Positions 53,788 through 64,000 of a stretch of 64,000 nucleotides of DNA are shown one piece after another. Under the pieces are notes generated by a model. The model saw nothing but the letters and a program-made list of their open reading frames with translations. It searched no databases and had not been told where the DNA came from. Position numbers and translations under genes: made by a program. Source of the stretch: Cylindrotheca closterium. Its lineage: Eukaryota > Bacillariophyta > Bacillariophyceae > Bacillariales > Bacillariaceae. The stretch covers positions 218,398 through 282,397 of the forward strand of contig CAKOGP040001980.1 in NCBI GenBank assembly GCA_933822405.4, in the 5' to 3' direction. Each line of letters begins with the position of its first letter. Positions within the stretch are counted from its first letter, which is position 1.

Positions 53788-56700
53788 CTAAAAGACATCC
53801 TTACTAGGTACCACATCACCATCAATTCCCACCCATCCAGTGGGCCATTCATACGAAAAGACAAAGTGATCCACATCTTCCCACTCGTGCATCTTGGTCT
53901 TTCGTGGTAACCAAGAGTGCCAGGAATCCATCATGGACATGCCATGATAGCCTCGCAATCGATTAATATAACCCGAAAAGGTGGAAAAGAAGGTTCCCAC
54001 AAAGGCACGACCCCGACTCGCTATAATGGTATCAATCATACCAAAGTAATTGGGATCCATCTCTCCCAATTGCGCAAACTCAAAGTAATCGTCCAAAAAA
54101 CGAAGCTCCAAATGTTCCGCCATGTCATCAAACCATGTTGCGTTGCGCTCGTCCGTGGCAATGTACATGATTTCGTTGGGCTCCCACAAGTCCTTGGTGT
54201 TTTCGTACCATTCAATGGCAGGAATCTTGACCTTTTGGTATTGCAATTCACCTCGGCGAATGTGCATGGCGGAAAAGCCACCAGCACCTTCTTCATCAAC
54301 ACTAAAACCTCGATCCGTGGCTTCTTTTTGCAAGGCCTTGACAATCTTGCCAGCAGCACAATAAATTTGGTCATTGTAATGCAAAAAGTCACGAATGAAG
54401 CGCTTGTAGTAATTGTCAATGGCTGGGTCCGTAAAGTGAACAAAGTCATAGAAATGAGTCAACAGCCGAAGTTCTTTTTGGCCCGCGTTGATGTGGATCA
54501 ATGTATTTTCTTGGAGTTCTTCCGTGAAATAGTATCGTTCTCGATCCTTTCATTGTTTGTTTGTGAGTGAGTATAAAATGATGAAGATTAAAAGAAGCAA
54601 AAAACCATGCAAACAGTCAGTCAGTTAGTAGGTTGATGCAGTCAGATGCCAAGAGCAATAGATAGTATATTGATGACGAATGATATGATCTTACCCCACA
54701 GAATTTCGCAACGGATTCCTCACTTGCGGACGAGAGCTCTTTGCCATTGAACTTGTCGACATCAAACACGGCGCAACTTTTCTTGGCAGACATATCAGGG
54801 ACATATCCAGCAGTTGCCAGATAGTCGTCAATGTATCCACAGTAGGCTGTGCTCATCTTGCGTTTGTCGCAATGATGAGCACTATTGGTGACGTTTTGTC
54901 TCGTTTCTTCTGGAATTGGGAGGCGTCCATGCTCTCCTCCTTCCATCTTGATGAAATCTTCCATCGAAATGGTGTTGAGTCGCTTGGCAAATTCAGGAGT
55001 ACTCAGATCGAAAAAATCGGCAAAACCACGGTGAACATTCTTGGCGTCGGCCTGAAGCAACGAAGGAACGGAAAAGAGAGTGAGAAACTATTGTTGGCGT
55101 ATGATAAGATTTCAATCCAACCGTAAGATCTTACCCGCAATCGATACAAAGGTTCCTTAGGTGGGAGAACAAGCGTTCTTCCCGTGGCCGCAGCAATGAT
55201 AAAGATGATTTCCATCGACATTCTATACATTTATGACGCAATATGAGACAAGGTGCAACGCAAACAAACCAATCGCCTCTATCATTCGCAAGGACTCACC
55301 TGACATTGTTCCAGCCTCCTCTATCAAGAGTGAATGTCAAGAACTTCTCTTCACCCTATTGGTGAAGCAAAACAAACAATTGATTTGAGCTCAATAGTAC
55401 AAGCATTATGCGCATCAAAACGACACGCCAACATTTACCTTGGCACGGAATGGTGACTCAAAGTTTTGGTCCTTCTCTCCTGTCGGATCGTTCCAATAAG
55501 CAACAGAATCTACATTGACGTCGCACGCGATCTTGCCTCGTTTGGCACCTTTTAGCGCAGGAGTTTCGGACATGGGTCTCCCAGCAACGCCTCGGGCTAC
55601 TGGTTTATCGGCGAAACCCTCGTCGCTTTTCAAGTCGGACATGGCAATATTTTTTATCTGTTCGGCAAAAGTAGGAAGAACATGTTGAGATTGGATCGCA
55701 AAGGTAAGGTAAGGTGAGTGAAGAACAATATACACATACCGCTACGCTTGCAGGGACTTTCTCTATCGCTTCGATGGTGATTTCATTTGGATCCGGGGGA
55801 TCAGGAATGGAATCGGCCTTTTCATTCTCATGCTCAATCACTTCGTCGCCATCAATAGCAACCCATCCAATTGGCCACTCTCGAGCTGGGTAATTTCCCT
55901 CAGGATACGTCCACTCCCGGACCGCGTACTTTCGCGGTAGCCAACTGTACCACATTGTTTTGGTTGAGTGCCCCAAGTAACCACGCATTCGGTTAATATA
56001 ACCGGTAAAGGTGGAAAACCAGGTCCCGGCAAAGGCTCGTCCATGACTCGCCACAATTGTATCCACCATTCCCAGAAAGTACGAATCCATTTCACCTAGA
56101 TTAGCCGAGTCCCAATAGTCATCCAAGAATCTCACCTCATGATGTTCCTTGATCGGATCAAAGAAGGTCTTGTTGCGTTCATCAGTTGCAATGAAGAGAA
56201 TTTCGCCGTCATTCCAAATCTCTTTGGTGTTGTTGTACCATTCTTCAGCTGAGATCTTGACTTCTTTGTATTGTAGATCACCACGTCGTACATGAAGTGA
56301 CGACCAGCCCTTGCCTTCATCGTTGAGTGCATGAACAATCTTACCAGCAGCACAATAAATCTCGTCCGTGTAGTGCATAAAGTCGCGGACAAATCGTTTG
56401 AAATAGTTGTCAATCTTGGGGTCCGTGAAGTAGAAGAAGGTGTAAAAGTGATTCAGCACTCGGTGCGTGGGAGCGTCGGCATTCCAATGAATGAGTTTCG
56501 GTGTGTGAAGGCTTTGATCGTAGAAGGTTGCCGTTCTTTTCTCTCCACAGAATCGATCGACTCGTTTCTGAACATCATCCGAAATTTCCTTTCCTTCAAA
56601 CTTGTCCTTATCAAAGATATAACAACTGTGGGCCCCGTGCATATCAGGTTGCATTCCAACTTCCCGCAATACTTTGTAGAGATTTTCACAGATTATCGGC

Positions 56701-57638
56701 GAATTCTTTTGATGCAGACACATTTCAGCTATTGGCAAGAGCTGCTCGAGTTCTTCATCGGAAAGGTTCATTATACTCTTTCCCTCCTTTTCCACAAATT
56801 CCTTCATGGTAATGACATTGACTCGCTTTTTCAAATGCGGATTGGAAAGCGGATAAAAGTTTCCAAAGCTTCGAGCATGTGCCGCTCCAGTTCCCAACAA
56901 ATACATTGGCGCCTTGGGAGGCAAGACAAGCGTCCGTCCCGTGGCTGCCGCCATGACAAAGAAAACTTCAGTCGACATTCGGATATTGTTCCAACCCCCT
57001 GGATCTGGTTCAAAGGTAATGTAGTGCGACTCTGGCTCGGACGATGCAAAGGGACTCTGAAACTCCTGGTCCCTCGTTCCTTGTGGATCATTCCAATAGG
57101 CCATGTCATCTACATTCACCTCACAAGCAATGTGACCTGGCCTCGCTCCAATCAAGGCAGGTGTCTTGGACATTGGTAGCCCAACAACTCCTCGGGCCAA
57201 AGATTCTTCAATCTCTTCCGGATGGGCTTCATGATCTTCATTGTCGTGCAGTTCAAACGGATCCCGATTGTTCACTTCATCTTCCGGGATTCCAAAATGC
57301 CCTCCCTTGCGAAGTGCTTGTTTGGCTTTTTTAAGGACGGAATACGACTTTGTTTCAATTATCTTTTCCATCTTTTTGGTTTTGTCAAACAAGTGATTCA
57401 GCGAAATGTGATTCTTAGAGTTCATAGGAATTGTTGCTTCTTGACTCATGGACTTTTCCAGCATCATGATGGGCACGAGGAAGGTTGTTCCGAAAATAAA
57501 AACCCCTGCGAGAAGAACACACACTTTGTTCCGTGTCCAATTCGTCACCATGTGCGTCGGAACCTCCTTTTGTGGTCGAACGGACCGAGCTGAGCGATAC
57601 GGACTGCGGCGGCGATTTCCTGATTTTGGAAAGAACAT
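53788..57638 (-). CDS. type II membrane protein with two tandem O-fucosyltransferase-like modules
   Basis: Read as six exons on the minus strand: 57638-55740, 55657-55439, 55355-55300, 55222-55135, 55051-54695 and 54546-53788; all phases fit, giving 1125 residues. A transmembrane segment (about 38-60) makes it type II. Module 1 (about 150-610) is intronless; module 2 (about 640-1120) has five introns including the joining one. Both carry the GDP-fucose O-fucosyltransferase pattern: a GGWNN(I/V)RMS block, ATGRTLVLPPK, HVRRGDLQYKEVKI (about 447) or MHIRRGELQYQKVKI (about 967), EILFIATDERNKTFFD or IMYIATDERNATWFD, and an RGRAF-type C-end. Module 2 has Glu in place of Asp after the RRG. Function: probably Golgi/ER fucosylation of glycoproteins. 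The alternative is two genes: the first then has no stop before the end of its readthrough at 55605, which I find less likely. Confidence 0.75.
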
Positions 57639-58075
57639 TTTGGACTTTCAGGATGAAGTTGGCTTCACCAACTCTTTAGATATCGATAATGCTACTGTGG
57701 ATATTTCAGACTAGTCCCTTCTGTTGGGTAATGATGTTGTGACTCACTTTTGTGGTTGTTGTTGGTGGGGGGCTGATGGTGTGTATGTGTTCATTTTGTT
57801 GTGACAGTCGACTGGTCCGATTGCTTGAATTTCAGGCGCGACTCGACTGACTGACTCGACTAAATTTTGTATGCTTGTCTGTTTCGTTTCAAAACAGTTC
57901 CCGATCTTGAGTTGAGAATGCGTCTGCTTTCAGCTTGCTTCATCTCGTTTCCAAAAAACGGGTCGGAGCAATCAAATTGCCATCTTCATCAACCACAACA
58001 ACGAAAATCCACAACCTCCTTGATTTCATCAAGGCATTCAACTAGCAGTAGTAACATACAACAAAGAATACCACC
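57639..58075. promoter_or_regulatory. divergent promoter region
   Basis: 437 bases between the tandem fucosyltransferase gene (minus) and proteasome alpha-2 (plus). No gene or repeat seen. Confidence 0.45.
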
Positions 58076-58906
58076 ATGGGAGACTCAGCGTATAGCTTTT
58101 CGCTCACTACATTTTCCCGAACCGGAAAACTTCTTCAAATCGAATACGCCCTTAACGCTGTCGCCAATGGACGAACGTCTCTTGGCATTTGCGCCAAGGA
58201 TGGCGTGGTGATTGCCACCGACAAGAAATTGACCAGTGAACTGGTGGACGTCGCTCACGTCCACAAGGTAGAGCTATTGACACCCTCCTGTGGTGTGTGC
58301 TATTCTGGGGTTGGACCGGATTATCGGGTGTTAGGTATGTGAAAAGATACACTCGAATTGGAATGGATTTCATATCATTTCATTTGATTGCTGCTGCGTC
58401 GTCCAATCTTTTGCTAACTTTGCGCCTGAAACTCTCCCAATTCACTATATATTACAGTCCAAAGAGCCCGAAAATCATCGCAAGTGTATTTGACTACATA
58501 TGGAGAAGTGCAACCCGTGTCACAACTAGTCAAACAGACTGCTGGAGTCATGCAAGAGTATACCCAAAGAGGTGGCGTCAGACCGTTTGGAATTTCACTC
58601 CTGGTCGGTGGTGTAGATGGAGATGGGACTCCACGATTGTATCAAGTAGATCCTTCTGGTACCTTTTTTCAATGGAAGGCCACTGCCATTGGAAAGAATT
58701 ATGTCAATGCCAAGAACTTTTTGGAGAAGCGATTTACCGAGGATATGGAATTGGAAGATGCGATCCATACTGCCCTTTTGACTTTGAGAGAAGGATTCGA
58801 GGGTGAAATGAACTGTGACAATATCGAAGTTGGTGTCGTGCGCAATGGAAAGTTCAATGTATTGACTCCAGAACAAATCCAAGATTATCTCGATGAGGCA
58901 AATTAG
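58076..58906 (+). CDS. PSMA2: 20S proteasome subunit alpha-2 (PSMA2/Pre8 type)
   Basis: Two exons, 58076-58334 and 58458-58906 (123-nt intron, phase 1), giving 235 residues, normal length. The start [20 protein letters not shown] is the alpha-2 form of the proteasome alpha signature. [19 protein letters not shown] spans the splice join and matches the family. [39 protein letters not shown] and [19 protein letters not shown] follow. Alpha-2 is part of the outer gating ring of the 20S core. No unusual residues were seen. Confidence 0.96.
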
Positions 58907-59087
58907 TCTGCCATACTATTTTTATCATTGCCATTTTCAATCTTGTTTGTAGTCTATGTGTGTATGTATTGGTTTCATTATTAATAACAGCTTGACAGAG
59001 CCATGAGAACACGGATCTATTACAGATTCATTCTTAGCGACATGGCAGCTGAAACCATCACCTGTATCATCCAACTGTTCTTCAGGC

Positions 59088-59756
59088 TCACTGTCTTTGC
59101 GGCAATTTGCAAGCAGTACCAACCATCGGCACCTCTCCTTCTAATGAAGGATCGAATGATGCAAAGCCAACTTGCTCGGCAAAGTAGGACAGAGGTCTTT
59201 CCCCACTGAAATCAATCGTTTTGCGCAGCATCCCGCCTTTGCTGCGAAAGGATGGGTATCCATCTATATCTTTGCACACTCCCTTGAAACCATATCCCTT
59301 GGGAGCACATTCCTGATAGTTCAAAAGGCTAAATGCTTGTGCTCCAAAGATTTCCTTTTGTCGAGAACAATGGGGACACCAAAAAGCTCCGTAAAAGACC
59401 ATTCCTTTCTCCGTCAACATCTTGGCCAGTTCAATGGCTTGGTCGGTCGATTGTCGCTGCACCTTTTTGGGGACATACACAAGATCTCCATTACGATTTT
59501 GAACTGGAAAGTAACCCAATTCTTCCGCAATCACGGCAATGGGAGGAGCCGCTTGAGCACTGTCCGTGGGCAAAAGCAAAGCCGCCGATGAAATCGATGC
59601 CGCTGTGGCCGTGGTGGCGGCAATAGTTCGCAGAAAATTGCGTCTCGAAGCCGGTATTTGCTCAGGATTCAGTGCATAGGCTCCCAGAAATAATCGGGAG
59701 AACGAAAGTATACAAAGCAGCAGGGAAACCAAGTTTGAGGAAGAGGTAAACATCAT
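59088..59756 (-). CDS. thylakoid-lumen thioredoxin-like protein (LTO1-type Trx domain, no VKOR)
   Basis: Single exon, 222 residues. A signal peptide (VSLLLCILSFSRLFLGAYA) is followed by a twin-arginine motif SRRNFLRT (37-44), an Ala-rich hydrophobic core and a DSAQA/APP lumen cleavage site, so the protein should reach the thylakoid lumen through the Tat route. The mature part has MVFYGAFWCPHCSRQKEIFG with the CxxC redox pair (Cys about 127 and 130), then LLNYQECAPKG and GYPSFRSKGG, the arrangement of the thioredoxin half of plant LTO1. In plants this half is fused to a VKOR membrane domain that is absent here. It probably helps form disulfides in lumenal proteins, with a separate VKOR partner. 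Confidence 0.85.
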   Translation of the reverse strand: MMFTSSSNLVSLLLCILSFSRLFLGAYALNPEQIPASRRNFLRTIAATTATAASISSAALLLPTDSAQAAPPIAVIAEELGYFPVQNRNGDLVYVPKKVQRQSTDQAIELAKMLTEKGMVFYGAFWCPHCSRQKEIFGAQAFSLLNYQECAPKGYGFKGVCKDIDGYPSFRSKGGMLRKTIDFSGERPLSYFAEQVGFASFDPSLEGEVPMVGTACKLPQRQ

Positions 59757-60294
59757 GGTTGGACTTTTCCGTTTTGCTTTGTTGCTAATGTTTTGTGACG
59801 TTTCTCTAGAATTCGTTGCAGTCGGACTAGTCCACCAGCGATACTTTCGCCCTTATTTTTTTCTTTCGGCAACACCAACCTCTACAAATTCTGTACGATA
59901 CTATGGGAATGGTACCTTAGGCAACGTAACCAACACTGTTGTGCATCAAAGTGCACTTTGTGTATTCTATACATATATGCAACTGTGGCAACTTTTGTTT
60001 TGTTTATTTTAAAAAATTGAAACGCGGAAGTTGCATTGAAATAGGTGACACGTGGAACCATCTGCAGGTTTGAGACTATCCAAGCCTTCCTCCAGTAGAA
60101 TGTCCTACCAAGAAAATAGGCGTACGTGTGCGCCCCACATCATTTTTGTGAGAAAAACATCGAAAGTTCGATCGACGACATAACAACCTCCATCCAAAAC
60201 AAAGGTCGTTACTGCCATAAAACAACCTTGGAAAGAATTCTACACTGCTTGTGGTTATTTGATAGGATACATTGCAGTATAGAAGTGAACAAAA
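59757..60294. other. divergent intergenic region
   Basis: 538 bases. A plus-strand frame from about 59755 begins with a hydrophobic stretch but overlaps the start of the lumenal thioredoxin gene and has no further support. Otherwise nothing was seen. Confidence 0.4.
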
Positions 60295-63230
60295 ATGAGG
60301 ATTTCACTATTCGCCGCTAGCGCAATGCTGTGCATCGTGGGCGGTTTGTTTGCACAAGTAAACGCCAAGGCCATCCTGGGTGTTGATTTGGGGTCTCTGT
60401 ATATGAAAGTTGCTTTGGTGCAAAGAGGAGCCCCCCTAGAAATTGTCACAAATCTTCACTCCAAAAGAAAGACGGAGCAAATGGTTCTCTTTGACCAAGG
60501 TACTCGATTTTATGGAGCTGATGCCAATGGTTTGTTGGCCAGAAAACCTACCAAGACTCCTGTCGCCATGACGGTAGTTCTAGGACGTGATGACGAGCAC
60601 CCTACTGTCAAAGTACGTCTACTTTGATTATAAACTGATCGAATTTCTCAACTCTTTCTGACAAATTATCTTTCATTGTAACTTTCACAGGTCCTTACGG
60701 AGCGTCATTACCCTTTGACTCCCAAATACAATGCCACCAGATTTGGGTCATACTTTGTTGTCGATGGAAAGGACGAGTACACGCCTGAGGAATTGACTGC
60801 CATGCTTTTGAACCATGCAGAAGAAATCACTGTAGCATATGGAAAGGAGAAGGGACACATCCTTGGCGAAATTCGCGACTGTGTCTTGACAGTCCCATCA
60901 TTTGCCACCCAAGCGGAGCGAAGAGCATTGATGGATGCTGCAAAGTTGGGTAACTTCAATGTTTTGAGTCTCATTGATGAAAACACCGCTTCGGCTTTGA
61001 ACTTTGGTATGGATAAGGTGTACGAAGAACCACAAATTATCCTTTTCTACAACTTGGGAGCCAGTTCTTTGCAAGTCAGTGTCATCAAGTTCCACTCTTA
61101 TGAGATGAAGGAAGGAAAGCTCTCCAAAAAGACAAAGACTGTTGGATCGATTGAAGTATTGGGTAAGGCCTGGGATTCCACTCTTGGTGGTTTGGCGTTT
61201 GACAACCGATTGGTCGAATACCTGGCGGATCACTTCAATGCCGAATGGAACAAGGCCCGTGGACATGACAAGGATGTCCGCACCATCCCACGCGCCATGA
61301 CCAAGCTTCGCATCCAAGCAAACAAGGTCAAGCACGTGCTTTCGGCCAATGCGGAGATTCCTGTCCACATGGATTCCTTGCACGATGACATGTCTCTGAG
61401 TTTGCACATTACACGGGCCAAGTTTGAAGAACTTTGTGAAGATTTGATGGATCGTGCCGTGGCCCCAGTTCACGCGGCCATCAAGAGTGCCGGTTTGGAA
61501 TTGAAGGACATCACTGCCATTGAAATGATCGGAGGAGGAATGCGTGTGCCAAAGGTCCGAGCTGGACTTTCTGCCGCCTTGGATGACAAGGAACTTGGCA
61601 TGCACATCAACTCTGATGAGAGTATGGCTCTTGGAGCTTCTTTCTTTGGAGCCAACATCTCCACTGCCTTCCGTGTGCGTCATGTCGGTTTGACTGATAT
61701 CAACCCATTCCCCATTGCCGTTTCTTTGGCAGAACTTGAGGCTAAGGAGCCCAAGGAGGGCGAAGAAGTATGGAGCAAGGAAGCTACCATCTTTGCCACC
61801 AATGGAAAGACTGGAGTCAAGAAGTCCATTGCTTTCACTCACGATCAAGATCTTCACTGCGCTCTTGACTATGCTGACGCCGATACTTTGCCGGAAGGTT
61901 CCAGCTCCGAATTGCAACGCTACAAGGTAACTGGAGTTGCCGCATTCGCCAAGGAAATGGAAGAGAAGGGACTCGGAAAGCCAAAGGTCACTTTGCAATT
62001 CGAACTCACCCACAGTGGAATCACTGAGTTGGTCAAGGCAGAAGCCGCTGTCGTTGAAACCTACACTGTCGAAGAGGAAGTAGAGGTTGAAGACGAAGAA
62101 GAAGGTGACGACAAGAAGGAAGAAGCCGAAGCCGAAGCGAAGGAGGAAGAAACGACAGACGAAGATAAGAGCAATGAAACCAAGACCGAGGAAGAAGAGC
62201 CCAAGAAGAAGAAAACGAAGCTTGTGGAGAAGGTACGTTCTATGATCCATGTTGAAATTGTGGATTGTTCAAATTGCTTCTGTCTCTAATTGCCTAGATC
62301 TTTGGTATACGATCGAAAAAACCTGCGTTTTGGACACCAAAGGAAAAGAAGCGCACAATCAAGAAGACTTTGGACGTGGAATCCTACTATGTTGGTAAGA
62401 TCCGCCCCCTGACCGAAGAGCTGATGGCCGAATCCAAGGCCAAGTTGGACTACTTGAATCAAAAGGATAAGGAGCGTATCGAATTGGAAGAAGCCAAGAA
62501 TCGCGTCGAATCTTACATCTACAAAATCAAGAACAAGTTGATTGATGACGAGGAAAACATTGCCAAGGTCTCCACTGAAGAACAACGTGAAGAGTTGCGT
62601 AAATTGTCTGCCGATGGAGAAGACTGGCTGTACGATGATGGTTACAATGCTGACTTGAAGACCATGGAAGCCAAGTTTGCCGAACTCTCCGAACCTGCTG
62701 AGAAGGTCTGGTTCCGAGTCGCGGAAATGAGTGACCGCCCCGCTGCCGTCAAGGAGATGACCAAGAAGTTGGAGAAGGTTGAAGAGTTGATGATGAAGTG
62801 GAAGGACTCCATGCCCCAAATAACGGATGAAGAAAAGGCCGATGTCACCGACAAGGTGACTGCTGTTCGTACTTGGTTGAGCGAAAAGGAAGCCGAACAA
62901 GAAAAGCTTGCGTCTCATGAAGATCCTGCTTTTACCAGTGCTGAAGTTCCTGTTCAGACCAAGTCTTTGGAGCGATTAATTTCCAAGCTAATGAAGAAGC
63001 CCAAGCCAAAACCAGTCAAGGAGGAAAAGAATGAGACTGCCACAGAAGGCAGCAACGAAACCAAGGCTGAGAATGCCGAGGAAAAGGATGGCGAGGACAA
63101 GGATGCCGAAGCTTCCTCTACCCAAGAGGAAGTGAAGGAAGAAGAAGAAAAGAAGGACGAAGAAGAAAAGAAGGAAGAAGAAACCACCAAGGAGGATGGT
63201 TATGCTGCTGAGACCGGAGATGAGCTGTAA
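60295..63230 (+). CDS. HYOU1: ER-lumen Hsp70-family chaperone, HYOU1/GRP170 type
   Basis: Three exons, 60295-60612, 60691-62232 and 62298-63230, both introns phase 0; 930 residues. A signal peptide (SLFAASAMLCIVGGLFAQVNA) precedes the nucleotide-binding domain: AILGVDLGSLYMKVALVQRG (phosphate 1), DCVLTVPSFATQAERRALMD, ALNFGMDKVYEEPQIILFYN, VLGKAWDSTLGGLAFD and EMIGGGMRVPKVRAGL (adenosine site). The beta-sandwich domain is followed by an acidic Lys/Glu loop and then a long helical C-terminal domain, the Hsp110/GRP170 layout. A second acidic stretch ends in ETGDEL, an ER-retrieval signal. GRP170 acts as nucleotide exchange factor for BiP and holds unfolded proteins. All exon joins are in phase. 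Confidence 0.95.
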
Positions 63231-63697
63231 GGACTCTACTAAATAATGAGTGAAATAGAAAAAAACTTGCATCTATAGATTGTATGTAGCTCGGACACTC
63301 TGGACGATTTTATGCTGACAGGGATGGTGCGTATCACGTTACTAAACTTTCGTGATTTTATAATATAAAATAGAAAAAAACTTCTTCTCCACTCTTCGAG
63401 TTTCCAAAGGTCAATTTCAGGTACTACGTTAGTCAGTCAATCCTTATGTTCCAGATGTCGTTCGACATTAGAGTTCTCATAATTTTGATGTGTGGAACCT
63501 TGCGGAACAACCTGTCGGCAGGCAGGCGGAGAGGTGTAAATCTACCAATGCTCCGTAAATTCTACGTATTTGTCTGCGGTTCGCATCTCCGCCCCTCAAG
63601 ATCTCGACGGGAGAAGAAGAAACCAAACATCAATCAATAATCCACAAATTTACAAAGTCTACAAATACGACACAAAAGCAAACAACACCAATACAAA
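63231..63697. other. intergenic region
   Basis: 467 bases between two plus-strand genes. A short open frame at 63446-63640 has no support. It should hold the promoter of the phosphofructokinase gene. Confidence 0.4.
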
Positions 63698-63985
63698 ATG
63701 ACAGCAATGAACGAAAACCAACTTACTGGCAAGCACGTCAATGTCGCCATGATGACCTCTGGAGGACTAGCTCCCTGCCTTTCCTGCAGTATCTCCCGGT
63801 TGGCACACTATTGGATCCAAGCCTTGAAGGATGGAAAGATTGGAGGATTGACCCTCCGCATGTACAAGGACGGGTACAAGGGAGTCTTGATTGGAGACTC
63901 CTTCGTTGTCCCCGAATCAGACTGGGAAAGCATGGAAGCCTTGGACTTCATTGGTGGATCTCCCATTGGAAACTCTCGTGTCAAG
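63698..63985 (+). CDS. PPi-dependent phosphofructokinase, first exon (3' part outside window)
   Basis: The ATG at 63698 opens a frame of 96 codons to an AAG/GTGAGA donor at 63986, in phase 0; the rest lies beyond the window. HVNVAMMTSGGLAPCLSCSI is the nucleotide-site start (SGG) of the PFK fold. GLTLRMYKDGYKGVLIGDS and FIGGSPIGNSRVK are the YxGYxGL and GG(S/T)xxGxxR blocks; GGSPIGNSR fits the pyrophosphate-dependent group rather than ATP-PFK. The enzyme interconverts fructose 6-phosphate and fructose 1,6-bisphosphate using PPi. No signal or transit peptide is visible, so cytosolic. The family identity is firm, but the donor (ATP or PPi) cannot be fully judged from one exon. Confidence 0.85.
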
Positions 63986-64000
63986 GTGAGAAAGAGAATC

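Noticed and set aside
53788..55657. Independent second fucosyltransferase gene starting at the ATG near 55643
   Set aside because: Possible, but it would lack any membrane anchor or signal, and the upstream intron is consensus and in phase, so one gene is preferred.
59755..60012. Plus-strand frame with signal-peptide-like start
   Set aside because: Overlaps the start of the lumenal thioredoxin gene on the other strand, has no homology I recognise and no conserved tail.
60898..62250. 450-codon open frame on the minus strand
   Set aside because: Antisense to the GRP170-type gene; translation has no motif and follows from the codon bias of the sense strand.
1..64000. tRNA, rRNA, snRNA genes and CRISPR arrays
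   Set aside because: No B-box-like GGTTCGANTC with matching acceptor stem, no rRNA or U-RNA core motif, and no regularly spaced repeats were found by eye.
1..64000. Transposons or retroelement remains
   Set aside because: No reverse transcriptase, integrase or transposase motifs and no long terminal repeats were seen; the GTACC elements are too short to be called mobile elements.

Overview
The window looks like a nuclear contig from a diatom, most likely a raphid pennate. Genes sit on both strands. They carry short introns (about 67-150 nt) with GTAAGT/GTATGT/GTGAGT donors and CAG/TAG acceptors. Several predicted proteins begin with a signal peptide ending in an ASAF-like cleavage motif, the bipartite plastid targeting signal of algae with secondary red plastids. 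One protein carries DUF6824, a domain I know mainly from diatoms. All exon joins were read by eye from splice sites and frame. There are two runs of N (13506-13577 and 43796-43805).

Layout. Bases 1-9021: a left-truncated minus-strand secreted protein with a phage-type nuclease-associated module, an MFS transporter, a large low-complexity plus-strand protein, and a plastid CNNM/CorC-type transporter. Bases 9022-17307: two unrecognised small proteins, an M14 carboxypeptidase (4 exons), a Pro/His-rich nuclear-looking protein, proteasome beta-6 and a LYR-motif protein. Bases 17532-24013: a tandem pair of paralogous MFS transporters with a shared intron position, a plastid-targeted pentad-repeat protein and an unrecognised helical protein. 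Bases 25033-34502: mitochondrial m-AAA protease, an SGNH-like secreted protein, and an 1809-residue GHKL ATPase (DUF3684-like) ending in a metzincin-like zinc motif. Bases 34554-45269: a CRAL-TRIO + DUF6824 protein, an FLVCR-like plastid MFS, an HMG-box protein with a split box, a thioredoxin-like ferredoxin and a pore-less voltage-sensor protein. Bases 45270-53574: an intronless ankyrin-pseudokinase, a Golgi glycosyltransferase-like protein and an Arg-rich repeat protein. Bases 53788-63985: a gene with two O-fucosyltransferase-like modules in tandem, proteasome alpha-2, a lumenal thioredoxin, an ER Hsp170-type chaperone, and the first exon of a PPi-dependent phosphofructokinase.

The genes do not form an operon or a dedicated gene cluster. 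They share a theme of protein quality control (two proteasome subunits, m-AAA protease, ER Hsp170, the GHKL ATPase) and plastid targeting (CNNM-like, FLVCR-like, pentad-repeat, lumenal thioredoxin and one unknown protein). The most unusual items are the phage-type module in a secreted nuclear-encoded protein, the ATPase-metalloprotease fusion, the tandem fucosyltransferase gene, an MFS gene whose stop codon is followed by 92 open in-frame acidic codons, and a family of GTACC-based palindromes scattered through the intergenic DNA. No tRNA, rRNA, CRISPR array or intact transposon was found.
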